This document shows, one piece after another, positions 1 through 8,234 of a DNA stretch of 49,686 nucleotides. The DNA lies in assembly GCF_019654915.1 (NCBI RefSeq), contig NZ_BPET01000045.1, positions 1-49,686 on the forward strand. The letters run 5' to 3'. Below the pieces are notes generated by a model that was not told the origin of the DNA, did no database searches, and worked only from the letters and a program-made list of their open reading frames with translations. Both the position numbers and the translations under genes were made by a program. How positions within the stretch are numbered: the first letter of the stretch is position 1; every line of letters starts with the position of its first letter. This DNA is from Shewanella sp. MBTL60-007. Lineage in GTDB: Bacteria; Pseudomonadota; Gammaproteobacteria; Enterobacterales; Shewanellaceae.

Positions 1-539
1 AGTTGCTCGACTTTTTAGCTCTAATTATCTTTTTTGCTGTCTATAAATTTTTCGATATTTACATTGCCAGCGGAGCATTAATCGCTGCAACCGCACTGCA
101 ACTTGTCATCAGTTACATGCTTTATAAAAAGCTTGAAAAAATGCATCTTATTACGTTTGTGATGGTGGCGGTATTTGGCTCATTAACCCTTATCTTACAC
201 GACGACTCTTTCATTAAATGGAAAGTCACCATCGTCTATGCCCTATTTGCTATCGCCCTCGGTGTTAGTCAAATGATGAACAAGCCGCTGCTAAAAAGCA
301 TGCTAGGCAAAGAGCTTGTCGTCGAAGATAAAGTCTGGGCACGCGTCACTTGGTATTGGGTCAGCTTTTTCGTTGTTTGTGGCCTAGTGAATATCTATGT
401 CGCATTTAGTTTATCTCAAGAGACTTGGGTTAACTTTAAAGTATTTGGCTTAACCGCACTAACGCTTATCAATACCGTGTTAACCGTGGTTTACCTGTTT
501 AAAAACATGTCTGAAGAAGATCGTAAGGAACTTAAATAA
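1..539 (+). CDS. yciB: Inner membrane septation protein YciB/IspZ family (5' end cut off)
   Basis: Small polytopic inner membrane protein of the YciB family, linked in enterobacteria to cell envelope synthesis and septation. The visible 178 residues are almost entirely hydrophobic, with about five membrane segments (roughly 1-20, 22-40, 48-66, 72-90 and 115-165) and a charged tail ending EEDRKELK. The family normally begins with M-K-(Q/F)-L-L-D-F, and the reading frame is open at base 1, so only the first two or three codons lie outside the window. The TTG at base 3 is an internal leucine codon rather than the start. The stop codon overlaps the ATG of the next gene by one base (TAATG), so the two are probably translationally coupled. 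The family call is firm; the exact biochemical role is not known from sequence. Confidence 0.93.
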   Translation, partial: LLDFLALIIFFAVYKFFDIYIASGALIAATALQLVISYMLYKKLEKMHLITFVMVAVFGSLTLILHDDSFIKWKVTIVYALFAIALGVSQMMNKPLLKSMLGKELVVEDKVWARVTWYWVSFFVVCGLVNIYVAFSLSQETWVNFKVFGLTALTLINTVLTVVYLFKNMSEEDRKELK

Positions 540-838
540 TGTGGTACATGATTTCATCGCAAGATATTGAAAATAGCTTAGAGAAACGTCTATCCGTTCG
601 TGCAGATCACCTAGCCCGTCTGCAGCTTCTCGCTGACGAAGGCCGCCTATTGATTGCAGGCCCACATCCTGCAATCGACAGTGAAAACCCGGGTGAAGCT
701 GGATTTACTGGCTCTTTAGTCGTTGCCGACTTTCCATCACTTGAAGATGCTCAGTGCTGGGCCGACGCAGACCCGTATATCGCCGCAGGCGTGTATGAGA
801 GTGTCATCGTTAAACCTTATAAGTTAGTATTGCCGTAA
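539..838 (+). CDS. yciI: YciI-like protein
   Basis: A 99-residue YciI-family protein, a dimeric ferredoxin-like alpha/beta fold related to dehalogenase-like and muconolactone-isomerase-like small proteins; the cellular role is unknown. The family signature is visible as the N-terminal MWYMI strand, the conserved RADHLARL helix with its His, the GRLLIAGP turn and the C-terminal DPYIAAGVYESV segment with its conserved Asp. The start ATG overlaps the yciB stop by one base, and yciB-yciI adjacency is common in gammaproteobacteria. It is followed 18 bases later by xthA, so the three probably form one transcription unit. Confidence 0.9.
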   Translation: MWYMISSQDIENSLEKRLSVRADHLARLQLLADEGRLLIAGPHPAIDSENPGEAGFTGSLVVADFPSLEDAQCWADADPYIAAGVYESVIVKPYKLVLP

Positions 839-856
839 AATTTAAAGGATCGAAAA

Positions 857-1663
857 GTGAAAATTGTTTCATTTAATATCAATGGATTGCGAGCTAGACT
901 GCACCAACTTCAAGCCTTGATCGATAGCCATCAGCCCGACATTATCGGCCTGCAAGAGACTAAAGTTCATGATGAAGCCTTCCCCGTGGCCGATGTTGAA
1001 GCTATGGGCTATAAGGTACATTACCATGGTGGCAAGGCACATTACGGCGTCGCTATGCTATCAAAAGCTGAGCCTATCAAGGTACAAAAAGGCTTTCCAA
1101 CCGATGAAGAAGACGCTCAACGCCGTATGATCATGGGCAGCTTCATGCAGGATAATGGCCGCACGTTAACGGTACTGAATGGTTATTTCCCTCAGGGTGA
1201 TAACATCAACCATGAAACCAAGTACCCAGCTAAGCGCAAGTTCTATAAAGACTTAATGCTATACCTAAACGAGTATCACAGCAGCGACGAAGATATCGCG
1301 ATTATTGGCGACATCAACATTTCTCCTGTAGATCTTGATATCGGTATTGGCGAGCCTAATGCTAAACGCTGGCTTAAAACCGGTAAGTGCAGCTTCCAAC
1401 CAGAAGAGCGTGAATGGTTAAAGACGCTGATGGATTGGGGATTAGTCGACACGTTCCGTGAACTTCATCCTGAACGTAGTGAGCGCTATTCTTGGTTTGA
1501 CTATCGCAGCAAAGGCTTTGTCGATAACCGTGGTCTGCGCATCGACGTGGTATTGGCAACCAAATCTTTGGCTCAACGCCTAACCGAGTCAGATGTAGAT
1601 TACGATCTACGCGGCATCGAAAAGCCATCTGATCATGCGCCTATTTGGAGCACATTCAACTAG
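857..1663 (+). CDS. xthA: Exodeoxyribonuclease III
   Basis: Exonuclease III, the major apurinic/apyrimidinic endonuclease of base excision repair, which also has 3'-5' exonuclease and 3'-phosphatase activity; cytoplasmic and Mg-dependent. The 268 residues match the usual length. Visible catalytic motifs are the N-terminal FNINGLRAR, the metal ligand Glu in LQETKV (about residue 34), GDINISP with its Asp/Asn pair, LRIDVVLAT, and the C-terminal SDHAPIW containing the catalytic His. The start is GTG at 857, preceded by AAAGGA (844-849). It ends at a strong hairpin terminator (1733-1757) shared with the converging chemoreceptor gene. Confidence 0.96.
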   Translation: MKIVSFNINGLRARLHQLQALIDSHQPDIIGLQETKVHDEAFPVADVEAMGYKVHYHGGKAHYGVAMLSKAEPIKVQKGFPTDEEDAQRRMIMGSFMQDNGRTLTVLNGYFPQGDNINHETKYPAKRKFYKDLMLYLNEYHSSDEDIAIIGDINISPVDLDIGIGEPNAKRWLKTGKCSFQPEEREWLKTLMDWGLVDTFRELHPERSERYSWFDYRSKGFVDNRGLRIDVVLATKSLAQRLTESDVDYDLRGIEKPSDHAPIWSTFN

Positions 1664-1732
1664 AGCAAGGGAAGTAACGCCTCATATATACGAGGCATCT
1701 TTAGTTAACAACTAACGTTTTTTCCATAAAAA

Positions 1733-1757
1733 AATGCCAGCTTATGCTGGCATTTTT
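1733..1757. terminator. Bidirectional intrinsic terminator
   Basis: Perfect 9-bp stem AATGCCAGC / GCTGGCATT with a 4-base loop (1733-1741 and 1746-1754). It is flanked by A-runs on the left and T-runs on the right, so it can stop transcription from xthA and from the converging chemoreceptor gene. Confidence 0.9.
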
Positions 1758-1813
1758 ATTATCGACTTAACTAGAAAATCAGCTTGTAGCTTAAGGTAAA
1801 GTTCGCTGTAAAA

Positions 1814-3262
1814 TTAGCAGACCTTGTACCGAGCCAAAATCTGCTCTAAACCTTGAGAGGAACCTGCTAAATTAGCCGCTAAGCTCACCGAGTTCTGCGC
1901 GGTATCCTTGATGGTTTCGGCCTGAATTCGGATATCATTCAATTGAGTGGCAATTTCACGTGAAGCAACACTCTGCTCCTCAGATGATGCTGCAATTTGT
2001 GAGCTCATATCGAATACGATACTGATGGACTGTGCCATGCTAGCAACGTCTTGACCTACCGACTCAATCGCTATCCGCCCTTTGTCAGCCTCAGACACGA
2101 TATCATTCGTAATATGAGACAGTTTTCCAGTGCCCGTTTGTAGCCCCTCGATCATCGACTGGATCTCAACCGTCGCCTGTTGGGTACGGCTAGCAAGCGT
2201 TCTCACTTCATCGGCAACAACCGCAAAGCCTCTTCCCTGCTCTCCAGCTCTCGCAGCCTCGATAGCTGCGTTAAGTGCCAACAGATTAGTCTGCTCGGAA
2301 ATACTATTAATCGTAGTCACCACGGCGCCGATATCCGTTGCGGCATGTGACAGGTCTTCAACCGATACTGAGGCTTCAGAAATTTTTCCCGTTAACACAC
2401 CGATACGCTCTATCGCTTCACCGATTAACTCCTGACTATTCGCTGCCTGAGTCGCATTCTGTTGGGTTTGTTCCGACGTGTTAGCCGCGCTATGTGAAAC
2501 CTCTTCCACTGCCGCAGTCATTTGTGACATGGCCACAGCAACCGTATCCAAAAATTGATGCTGGTTATCGGTGAGTTCTTCGCTGCGCCCCGCTTGCTGA
2601 GTGAACTCATCAGCCGCTTCGTTAAGGGTTTGCGCATTATGCGAAATGGCCTGCACCATCTCACTCATGTTATCGGCGCTACGGTCAATCTCACGAGCGA
2701 TTAGGCTGAAATCATCTTTACCAAAGAAGTTAAGTCGTTGGCTCAAATCACCGTCGGCTAAACGTTTAATGGCCATGTACATGTCCCACAGCCCCCCGCC
2801 AAGCGAGGTCGACACCCAGTAACTGAGCAGGTACAGAGGAAATAACCCGATAAAGGCTAGCAGCAACATCTTATTGGCATCAGCGAGTGCACTTTGCTCC
2901 CAATTTGCCACATCGACTTGATTGGTTAGTGCCTTATCACCAACTTGAGCGCTCACTGTGACAACATCATTGTGCCTTTCGGTCACAAGGCTATGGGTAA
3001 CTCTCAGTCCTGCCTGTTGAGCAAACTCGACAAGCTCAGTTCCTGCCAGCGCTTGAGCGTTCGCGATAGCGGCATAGGAATCGATACTCGATTGCGCGCG
3101 ACTTAGGGAGGAAGATTCGATTAAGGAGTTGCTACTGTTGTAATTGAACAGGGCGATAGCAGCGGTGATTAGTGTCACCATGGTACAAATCACCCAGAAC
3201 TTACCGTTCAAGCTCAGTTTGATTAGTACAGCATCGACTTTACGAAAACTAATCTGTTTCAT
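1814..3262 (-). CDS. Methyl-accepting chemotaxis protein with short periplasmic domain
   Basis: Inner membrane chemoreceptor of 482 residues that would signal to CheA/CheW. Order of parts: cytoplasmic N-terminus, TM1 at about 22-39, a short periplasmic region of about 90 residues (40-130), TM2 at about 131-151, a HAMP domain (about 155-210), then the long helical hairpin. The highly conserved hairpin tip is visible as NLLALNAAIEAARAGE. The periplasmic part is too short for a dCache domain and I recognise no sensor family in it; it could be a four-helix-bundle remnant. There is no C-terminal CheR-binding pentapeptide; the protein ends ILARYKVC. Start ATG is preceded by AGGAAAGA. The gene is monocistronic, ending near the terminator at 1733-1757. 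Ligand unknown. Confidence 0.93.
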   Translation of the reverse strand: MKQISFRKVDAVLIKLSLNGKFWVICTMVTLITAAIALFNYNSSNSLIESSSLSRAQSSIDSYAAIANAQALAGTELVEFAQQAGLRVTHSLVTERHNDVVTVSAQVGDKALTNQVDVANWEQSALADANKMLLLAFIGLFPLYLLSYWVSTSLGGGLWDMYMAIKRLADGDLSQRLNFFGKDDFSLIAREIDRSADNMSEMVQAISHNAQTLNEAADEFTQQAGRSEELTDNQHQFLDTVAVAMSQMTAAVEEVSHSAANTSEQTQQNATQAANSQELIGEAIERIGVLTGKISEASVSVEDLSHAATDIGAVVTTINSISEQTNLLALNAAIEAARAGEQGRGFAVVADEVRTLASRTQQATVEIQSMIEGLQTGTGKLSHITNDIVSEADKGRIAIESVGQDVASMAQSISIVFDMSSQIAASSEEQSVASREIATQLNDIRIQAETIKDTAQNSVSLAANLAGSSQGLEQILARYKVC

Positions 3263-3386
3263 TATGATCTTTCCTTGGCTTAAGCCTTACGCATACCGCT
3301 CATATCGTGCCAATAGAAGCACTAGATTGAGGGCATGGGTAACTATTTTTATAATTTTTAATAATAACCCAGAGCAGTATTAGCAA

Positions 3387-3875
3387 CTAAGATTCTTTTA
3401 TCTCAGCAACCGAGGTCCCCTGCAGTCTTTGAGTCAAGTTAATAAGCTGACCTGTTAGTAAACTCATGCTATAACCCAGCACAGCACCAAGTAACAGCGG
3501 CGGAATAATCGCTGGGATATCAGCGCCCATAGCAAAGGTAATACAGCAACCGATAAAGGCACCAGGTATGAAGGCCAACTTTTGGTAGCTAGCTTGTAAG
3601 CACATGGCTGCTGTCGCAATCCCGGTAAAGGTGTACCCCATCAAAGGTGACACGAAGAAGCTGCTACCGGATATGATCAACCAGCCCCAAAACACACCTG
3701 ACAAATTCGTTGTCATAGCCATCAGCATGCCCTTTATACCCGAATGTGTTTGAGCAAAGAAAGTGCTACAACTTAGAAAGCCTATCCAAGTCACAAGATG
3801 AAGCGCATCGGCAACACCAGCCCATACAGCTGCAAGTAATCCTGCCGAAATAGCAATCTGCCAACGATTTTCCAT
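3387..3875 (-). CDS. DUF1097 family membrane protein (YcdZ-like)
   Basis: A 162-residue inner membrane protein of the DUF1097 family, to which E. coli YcdZ belongs; function unknown. About four or five hydrophobic segments cover almost the whole length. Conserved features include the N-terminal alanine/glycine-rich segment, the STFFAQTHSGIKGM turn and a glycine-rich penultimate helix (LLGAVLGYSMSLL). A GAGG ribosome binding site precedes the ATG. The gene is flanked by the chemoreceptor (downstream, 124 bp away) and a 515 bp gene-free stretch upstream. Nothing in the sequence says what it transports or binds. Confidence 0.8.
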   Translation of the reverse strand: MENRWQIAISAGLLAAVWAGVADALHLVTWIGFLSCSTFFAQTHSGIKGMLMAMTTNLSGVFWGWLIISGSSFFVSPLMGYTFTGIATAAMCLQASYQKLAFIPGAFIGCCITFAMGADIPAIIPPLLLGAVLGYSMSLLTGQLINLTQRLQGTSVAEIKES

Positions 3876-4390
3876 AGCCTACCTCTTTACGTTTAATCCG
3901 CTCAAAGTGAGCCAATTAGTATCAGGTGAGCTAAATTACCTTTTTTATATGTAAAAAAACACGATCCAGACCCAATTATCCGTGTCAATTGTCGATAAAC
4001 CGCACAAAAATGCCAGTTTTGTAGTAAAAAAACTGATTAATTGCTAACAGGAAGTAACCTAGCAGAAGGATATAAAATATATTTTAGTGGTAAAAATGAC
4101 CCACAGAGGTCGATATTTCAAGGCTAGAAGTCTACGACTTCGCTTAATGCATAGCTGTTAATCCGCAGGCAAGCCTCTAAGATAGGTACTAAGATAGGTA
4201 CTAAGATAGGTACTAAGATAAGTCAAGGGGATAAGTGACGCTCTAACTGCCATGTGTCCTAAATCGTGACATACTCAAAAAGCAAAACAGCACTGCACTT
4301 ACTATCATTAATCGCTGTGATTAAGCGCAATAGTTAAACACGGTGCTGTAAGCCACATTTTCTGGCGGTTAAGCTCAGCCTGTTTAAAGG
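3876..4390. other. 515 bp gene-free stretch
   Basis: No convincing reading frame on either strand. It holds the promoter side of the DUF1097 gene, an AT-rich block (3940-4090), the 12-bp tandem repeat at 4178-4224 and the downstream end of the MBL-fold gene. I saw no tRNA-like or riboswitch-like fold and no clear intrinsic terminator. A small RNA cannot be excluded from sequence alone. Confidence 0.6.
4178..4224. repeat. 12-bp tandem direct repeat, nearly four copies
   Basis: Unit TAAGATAGGTAC occurs three times exactly in a row (4178-4189, 4190-4201, 4202-4213), followed by a diverged partial fourth copy (4214-4224). It lies in a gene-free region about 170 bp past the end of the MBL-fold gene. 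It looks like a minisatellite of recent slippage origin; copy number probably varies between strains. Confidence 0.9.
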
Positions 4391-5035
4391 CTAACTAAAT
4401 AACTGATCGGCCACAAATGGGTTCTGTACACGCTCATCACCAAAGGTCGATAGTGGCCCGTGACCCGGGATAAACTGCACATCGTTACCTAATGGCCAAA
4501 GCTTTTGGGTGATCGAGTCAATCAAATCTTGATGATTCGAGAGTGGGAAGTCCGTTCTGCCAATAGAGCCTCTAAATAGCACATCACCAACCCAAGCCAG
4601 CTTTGCCGATTCGGCAAAAAACACCACATGACCAGGAGTATGGCCAGGACAATGTAGTACCTTTAGGACTAAATTGCCCACGCTAACTTCATCGCCCTCT
4701 TCGAGGTACTGAGACGGAGTAAAAGCATCGCAATGAACAAAACCAAAGTGTTGACTCTGTTTAGGTAAGCTATCTAGCCAGTAATCATCCGCTTTATGGG
4801 GACCCACTATCGGCACATTAAGCTGTTCAGCTAATAATTTAGCCGCGCCGACATGGTCAATATGCCCATGGGTCAGTAATACTTTTTCGATCACTAGGTT
4901 ATTTTTACTGGCCTGTTCAAGGATCCGCTCGACATTCCCACCAGGATCGACCACGGCCGCCTTCATGGTTTCTTCGCACCAAATTAAACTACAATTTTGC
5001 TGAAATGGGGTGACGGGTATTAACTGATACTTCAT
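4391..5035 (-). CDS. MBL-fold metallo-hydrolase (glyoxalase II-like, YcbL type)
   Basis: A 214-residue metallo-beta-lactamase-fold hydrolase, single domain, cytoplasmic. The binuclear metal site is intact: THGHIDH (HxHxDH) at about residue 55-61, His in HCPGHTPGH, Asp in WVGDVLFRGSIGRTD and a terminal FIPGHGP His. This short form, without the C-terminal helical domain of true glyoxalase II, matches the YcbL-type group, some of which hydrolyse S-lactoylglutathione or related thioesters. Only weak ribosome binding (GGTGA) is seen before the ATG. The neighbours do not point to a pathway, so the substrate is unassigned. Confidence 0.88.
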   Translation of the reverse strand: MKYQLIPVTPFQQNCSLIWCEETMKAAVVDPGGNVERILEQASKNNLVIEKVLLTHGHIDHVGAAKLLAEQLNVPIVGPHKADDYWLDSLPKQSQHFGFVHCDAFTPSQYLEEGDEVSVGNLVLKVLHCPGHTPGHVVFFAESAKLAWVGDVLFRGSIGRTDFPLSNHQDLIDSITQKLWPLGNDVQFIPGHGPLSTFGDERVQNPFVADQLFS

Positions 5036-5328
5036 CGATAATCACCTAAGACTCTATATTGCGCTGTGAATAGCTAAAGATTACGCGAAGTTGACCCTTT
5101 CGACTAATAGTTATTGGCAATTATTTGCCCCAAAGCTCACAAAAGCTGCACTATTTAGGCAACTAAGCAAGCTTGAGCAGTACCGAGTTCTTTTCAATCA
5201 CATTAACACTGCATTGGTCATATTTTTTGGTATACAATCGGTGCGGTTTGCTTTGCTTGCAACAAAGACTCCAAGCCCAAATAAATGCTGAAAAATAAAA
5301 ATCATACTCATCAAAAAAGGCCAACTTA

Positions 5329-6630
5329 ATGACTTATGAATTCTCTGCCCAACAGACTTTTGCAGGCATGGTGAGCCGTAAACATCAATTTCGCTTACCG
5401 CTGGATTACCAAGAACCCGATGGCGAACAGATTACGGTTTTCGCTCGAGAGCTCTCAAGCCCTGAACACCTAGACAAAAAGCTGCCCTTTATCGTTTTTT
5501 TCCAAGGCGGGCCTGGATTTGGTGCCATCCGTCCAGCGGCGAGTGGCGGCTGGGTAAAGCGTGCGCTACAAGAATATCGAGTCTTATTACTCGACCAACG
5601 CGGCACAGGGCTTTCCACGCCAGTGAATTATGCCAGCTTAGCGCACCTATCAGCCTCTGAGCAGGCTCAATATTTAACTCACTTTAGGGCCGACAATATC
5701 ATTCGTGATGCCGAGTCTATTCGTAAGCAACTCACCGAAGGTGAGAAGTGGAGCATCCTTGGGCAAAGCTTTGGCGGATTCTGTGTGCTCAAGTACCTAA
5801 ACGATGCACCTGAAGGATTAACCGAGGCCTATATTACCGGCGGTATTCCATCGCTGACTCGCACTGCTGATGAAGTCTATCAAGCAACTTATAAACGTGT
5901 ACTCGCGAAGAACCACGACTTCTTTAACCGTTTTAGCGATGCCCGCGAGTTAATTGACTCTCTAGTGAAGCATATTCAAGCCAACGAGGTTCGACTTGCC
6001 ACTGGTGAACGGCTAACGGTTGAGATGCTGCAACTACTCGGGATTAATATCGGAATGGAACAGGGTCCTGAAAGTGTCTATTACCTACTCGAGCAAGCAT
6101 TGACTGAAACGGCATCAGGGATCCAAGTTAATCCACTCTTCTTGGCTCATTTCTGCCAACTTCTGGATTTCAACACCAACCCGATTTTTGCCTTGTTACA
6201 TGAGTCTATCTATTGTCAGCAAGCAGCATCTAACTGGGCGGCCCATCGAGTGAGAGAACAATACCCAGAATTTAACTACAGCGCCGATAAGCCGTTTCTG
6301 TTTACGGGTGAGATGATCTATCCATGGATGTTCGAACAGTTCAATAATCTAAAACCGTTGCAGCAAGCCGCCCAAAGCCTAGCCCAAAAACAGAACTGGC
6401 CAAGCCTGTATCAAGTCGACAAACTTGCTAATAACCAAGTCCCCGTCGCAGCAGCCATATACAGTGAAGATATGTTTGTTGAAATGCAGTACAGCCTAGA
6501 AACCGCAGCAAGCGTCGGTAACTTGAAGTATTGGCTAACCTCAGAATATGAGCACAACGGCATTCGTATGGATGGCGAGCATATTCTCGATAGATTAATC
6601 GCAATTAATCGCGGGGAAAAGCTGCGTTAA
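5329..6630 (+). CDS. Alpha/beta hydrolase, proline iminopeptidase family (peptidase S33)
   Basis: A 433-residue serine hydrolase of the prolyl aminopeptidase (S33) type, predicted to release N-terminal proline or similar residues from peptides; no signal peptide, so cytoplasmic. The oxyanion-hole segment FFQGGPGFG matches the family GGPG motif, and the nucleophile elbow GQSFGG places the catalytic Ser at residue 147. LLLDQRGTGLS is the typical strand before it. A C-terminal His in EYEHNGIR is the likely catalytic base. It resembles the longer S33 subgroup around 430 residues rather than the 310-residue form. AAGG precedes the ATG. A strong terminator follows at 6692-6720, making this a single-gene unit. 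Confidence 0.87.
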   Translation: MTYEFSAQQTFAGMVSRKHQFRLPLDYQEPDGEQITVFARELSSPEHLDKKLPFIVFFQGGPGFGAIRPAASGGWVKRALQEYRVLLLDQRGTGLSTPVNYASLAHLSASEQAQYLTHFRADNIIRDAESIRKQLTEGEKWSILGQSFGGFCVLKYLNDAPEGLTEAYITGGIPSLTRTADEVYQATYKRVLAKNHDFFNRFSDARELIDSLVKHIQANEVRLATGERLTVEMLQLLGINIGMEQGPESVYYLLEQALTETASGIQVNPLFLAHFCQLLDFNTNPIFALLHESIYCQQAASNWAAHRVREQYPEFNYSADKPFLFTGEMIYPWMFEQFNNLKPLQQAAQSLAQKQNWPSLYQVDKLANNQVPVAAAIYSEDMFVEMQYSLETAASVGNLKYWLTSEYEHNGIRMDGEHILDRLIAINRGEKLR

Positions 6631-6691
6631 TTAAGAAACACTTAAGCTTAATAGGACATTATGTAATCTGTTCCTCACCTGTATCACTTTC

Positions 6692-6720
6692 GCAAGCCTT
6701 TTTAAGGCTTGCTTTTTTTT
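6692..6720 (+). terminator. Intrinsic terminator
   Basis: Perfect 9-bp stem GCAAGCCTT / AAGGCTTGC (6692-6700, 6704-6712), 3-base loop, followed by an uninterrupted run of T. It closes the S33 hydrolase gene. Confidence 0.93.
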
Positions 6721-6850
6721 GTCTTAAAATGCCCCCTTCTTCCCATTGGAAAATCCACGATTTAGCGCACATACTTTAATTATTATCGGTTCATCATCTA
6801 TAAGGATCCGAACCGAACATAGAGCACATACTCAGCTTAAGGGGGCTTTT

Positions 6851-7045
6851 ATGAACAGTGACAAACTCGCCACACTGCCGGCTGAGATCTTAGTCGGCAT
6901 CGCAAATGAACACCTACGTTTAAACTGTAAAGATAGGCAGGCGCTATTTTATGATCTTGATATCGAAAGTGAGTTATTGGAGCAAAAGTTGGCGGCAAGC
7001 GGATTTGAGTATGATCCTAGCTGCAACCAATATAAGCCTCGCTAA
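6851..7045 (+). CDS. DUF4250 domain-containing small protein
   Basis: A 64-residue cytoplasmic protein. It follows the DUF4250 pattern: an N-terminal LPAEILVGIANEHLRL helix, a short-helix segment DLDIESELLEQKLAASG and the C-terminal FEYDPSCNQYK, which closely matches the family ending. Function unknown. I chose the ATG at 6851 over an upstream in-frame ATG at 6746 because AAGGGGG lies just before it and the DUF4250 match begins immediately afterwards. It converges on galK, from which it is separated by only 19 bases, with no obvious terminator between them. Confidence 0.85.
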   Translation: MNSDKLATLPAEILVGIANEHLRLNCKDRQALFYDLDIESELLEQKLAASGFEYDPSCNQYKPR

Positions 7046-7064
7046 AGCAACTGCAGCATAGCCA

Positions 7065-8234
7065 CTAACTAAAAGCCCCTGCTTTTGCCGAGCAGACATA
7101 TATGTCTGCCTTTAATCCCGTCTGTTTAAAGTAATCACGTTCAACCACGACTCTAACGGTATCAAGCAAACGATGGGGGACTAACGCGATAACACAGCCG
7201 CCAAAACCCCCACCCGTCATTCTCACGCCACCGCTTGAGCCTATCGCGCTCGATAGGCTACTAACAAGATAATCTATCTCTGGCGTCGTTACCTCAAAAT
7301 CATCCCTTAAAGAAGCGTGAGAGTCTGCCATCAACTGGCTCATAAGCACAATATCCCCCTGACCTAATGCGTCAAATGCGCGCTCGGTTCGCACATTTTC
7401 GGTGATCACATGTCTTGCCCGCCTATAGAGCCGCTCCGATAAATCACTTTTGCCAGCCTCTAGCAGCTGTAGACTAACGCCGCGTAGTGATGACTGATTA
7501 AAAAACTTCGCAACCTCATTGCACTGCTGACGCCGCTCGTTATATTCACTGCCAACCAGCTGTCGTTTAACATTGGAGTTAACAATAACTAATCGCAAAT
7601 TATCGGGAATCTTAGCGTAGCGGTAACTTAGGTCATTACAGTCGAGCAGCATCGCCTGCCTATCTTGGCCTAAGGCTGAAATAAGCTGATCCATGATGCC
7701 GCAATTACAGCCAACATACACGTTCTCCGCTTGCTGACCGATAAGCGCCGCACAAATTCCCTCTAGGTGAAAACCAAACAGCTCAGTTATCGCTTTAATA
7801 AGCGCTATCTCAAGCGATGCTGAAGAGCTTAATCCCGCGCCTTGAGGGAGAGTGCCACTTATGAGTAAATCACAACCCTGTATATTGACCTTACCCGTGC
7901 GTTGATTTTCCTGTGATAAAAGGTGGCTGAGCAGCGCCTGAAATACGCCTTTGACATAATGGCCCCAACCGATTTGATCATCAAAACTAATGGTATCTAA
8001 CCCAAAGCTGAGTTTTTCGCCATTGATGTCACTGGCAATCACATGGATCTCATTATCATCACGTTTTCTCGCGGCAATGTAAGTCCCCATATCGATGGCA
8101 GCAGGCAGCACAAAGCCATTATTATAGTCGGTATGATCACCAATAAGATTGACCCGTCCGGGGGCATAGGTAACGACCTGAGGCTCACGTTTAAAAGCCT
8201 GATTAAACAACTCGCTAACGGTTTGCTTATCCAT
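7065..8234 (-). CDS. galK: Galactokinase
   Basis: Galactokinase (GHMP kinase family), first committed step of the Leloir pathway: galactose plus ATP to galactose-1-phosphate. The 389 residues fit the family. Visible motifs are the signature GRVNLIGDHTDYNNG near residue 26 (sugar site), the ATP-binding GTLPQGAGLSSSASLE, and the C-terminal GGGFGGCVIAL. The ATG overlaps the galT stop by one base (TAATG), so galT-galK are translationally coupled. There is no galE, galM or sugar permease beside them. The GH97/lipoprotein glycosidase/MelR-like cluster 4 kb away is a plausible source of galactose. Confidence 0.97.
   Translation of the reverse strand: MDKQTVSELFNQAFKREPQVVTYAPGRVNLIGDHTDYNNGFVLPAAIDMGTYIAARKRDDNEIHVIASDINGEKLSFGLDTISFDDQIGWGHYVKGVFQALLSHLLSQENQRTGKVNIQGCDLLISGTLPQGAGLSSSASLEIALIKAITELFGFHLEGICAALIGQQAENVYVGCNCGIMDQLISALGQDRQAMLLDCNDLSYRYAKIPDNLRLVIVNSNVKRQLVGSEYNERRQQCNEVAKFFNQSSLRGVSLQLLEAGKSDLSERLYRRARHVITENVRTERAFDALGQGDIVLMSQLMADSHASLRDDFEVTTPEIDYLVSSLSSAIGSSGGVRMTGGGFGGCVIALVPHRLLDTVRVVVERDYFKQTGLKADIYVCSAKAGAFS

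Noticed and set aside
4340..4390. Weak AGCCT/AGGCT hairpin after the MBL-fold gene
   Set aside because: Short stem without T-run; not supported as a terminator.
5091..5291. 66-codon frame starting with TTG upstream of the S33 hydrolase
   Set aside because: No ribosome site, no recognisable family, and it occupies the promoter region of the next gene; probably chance.
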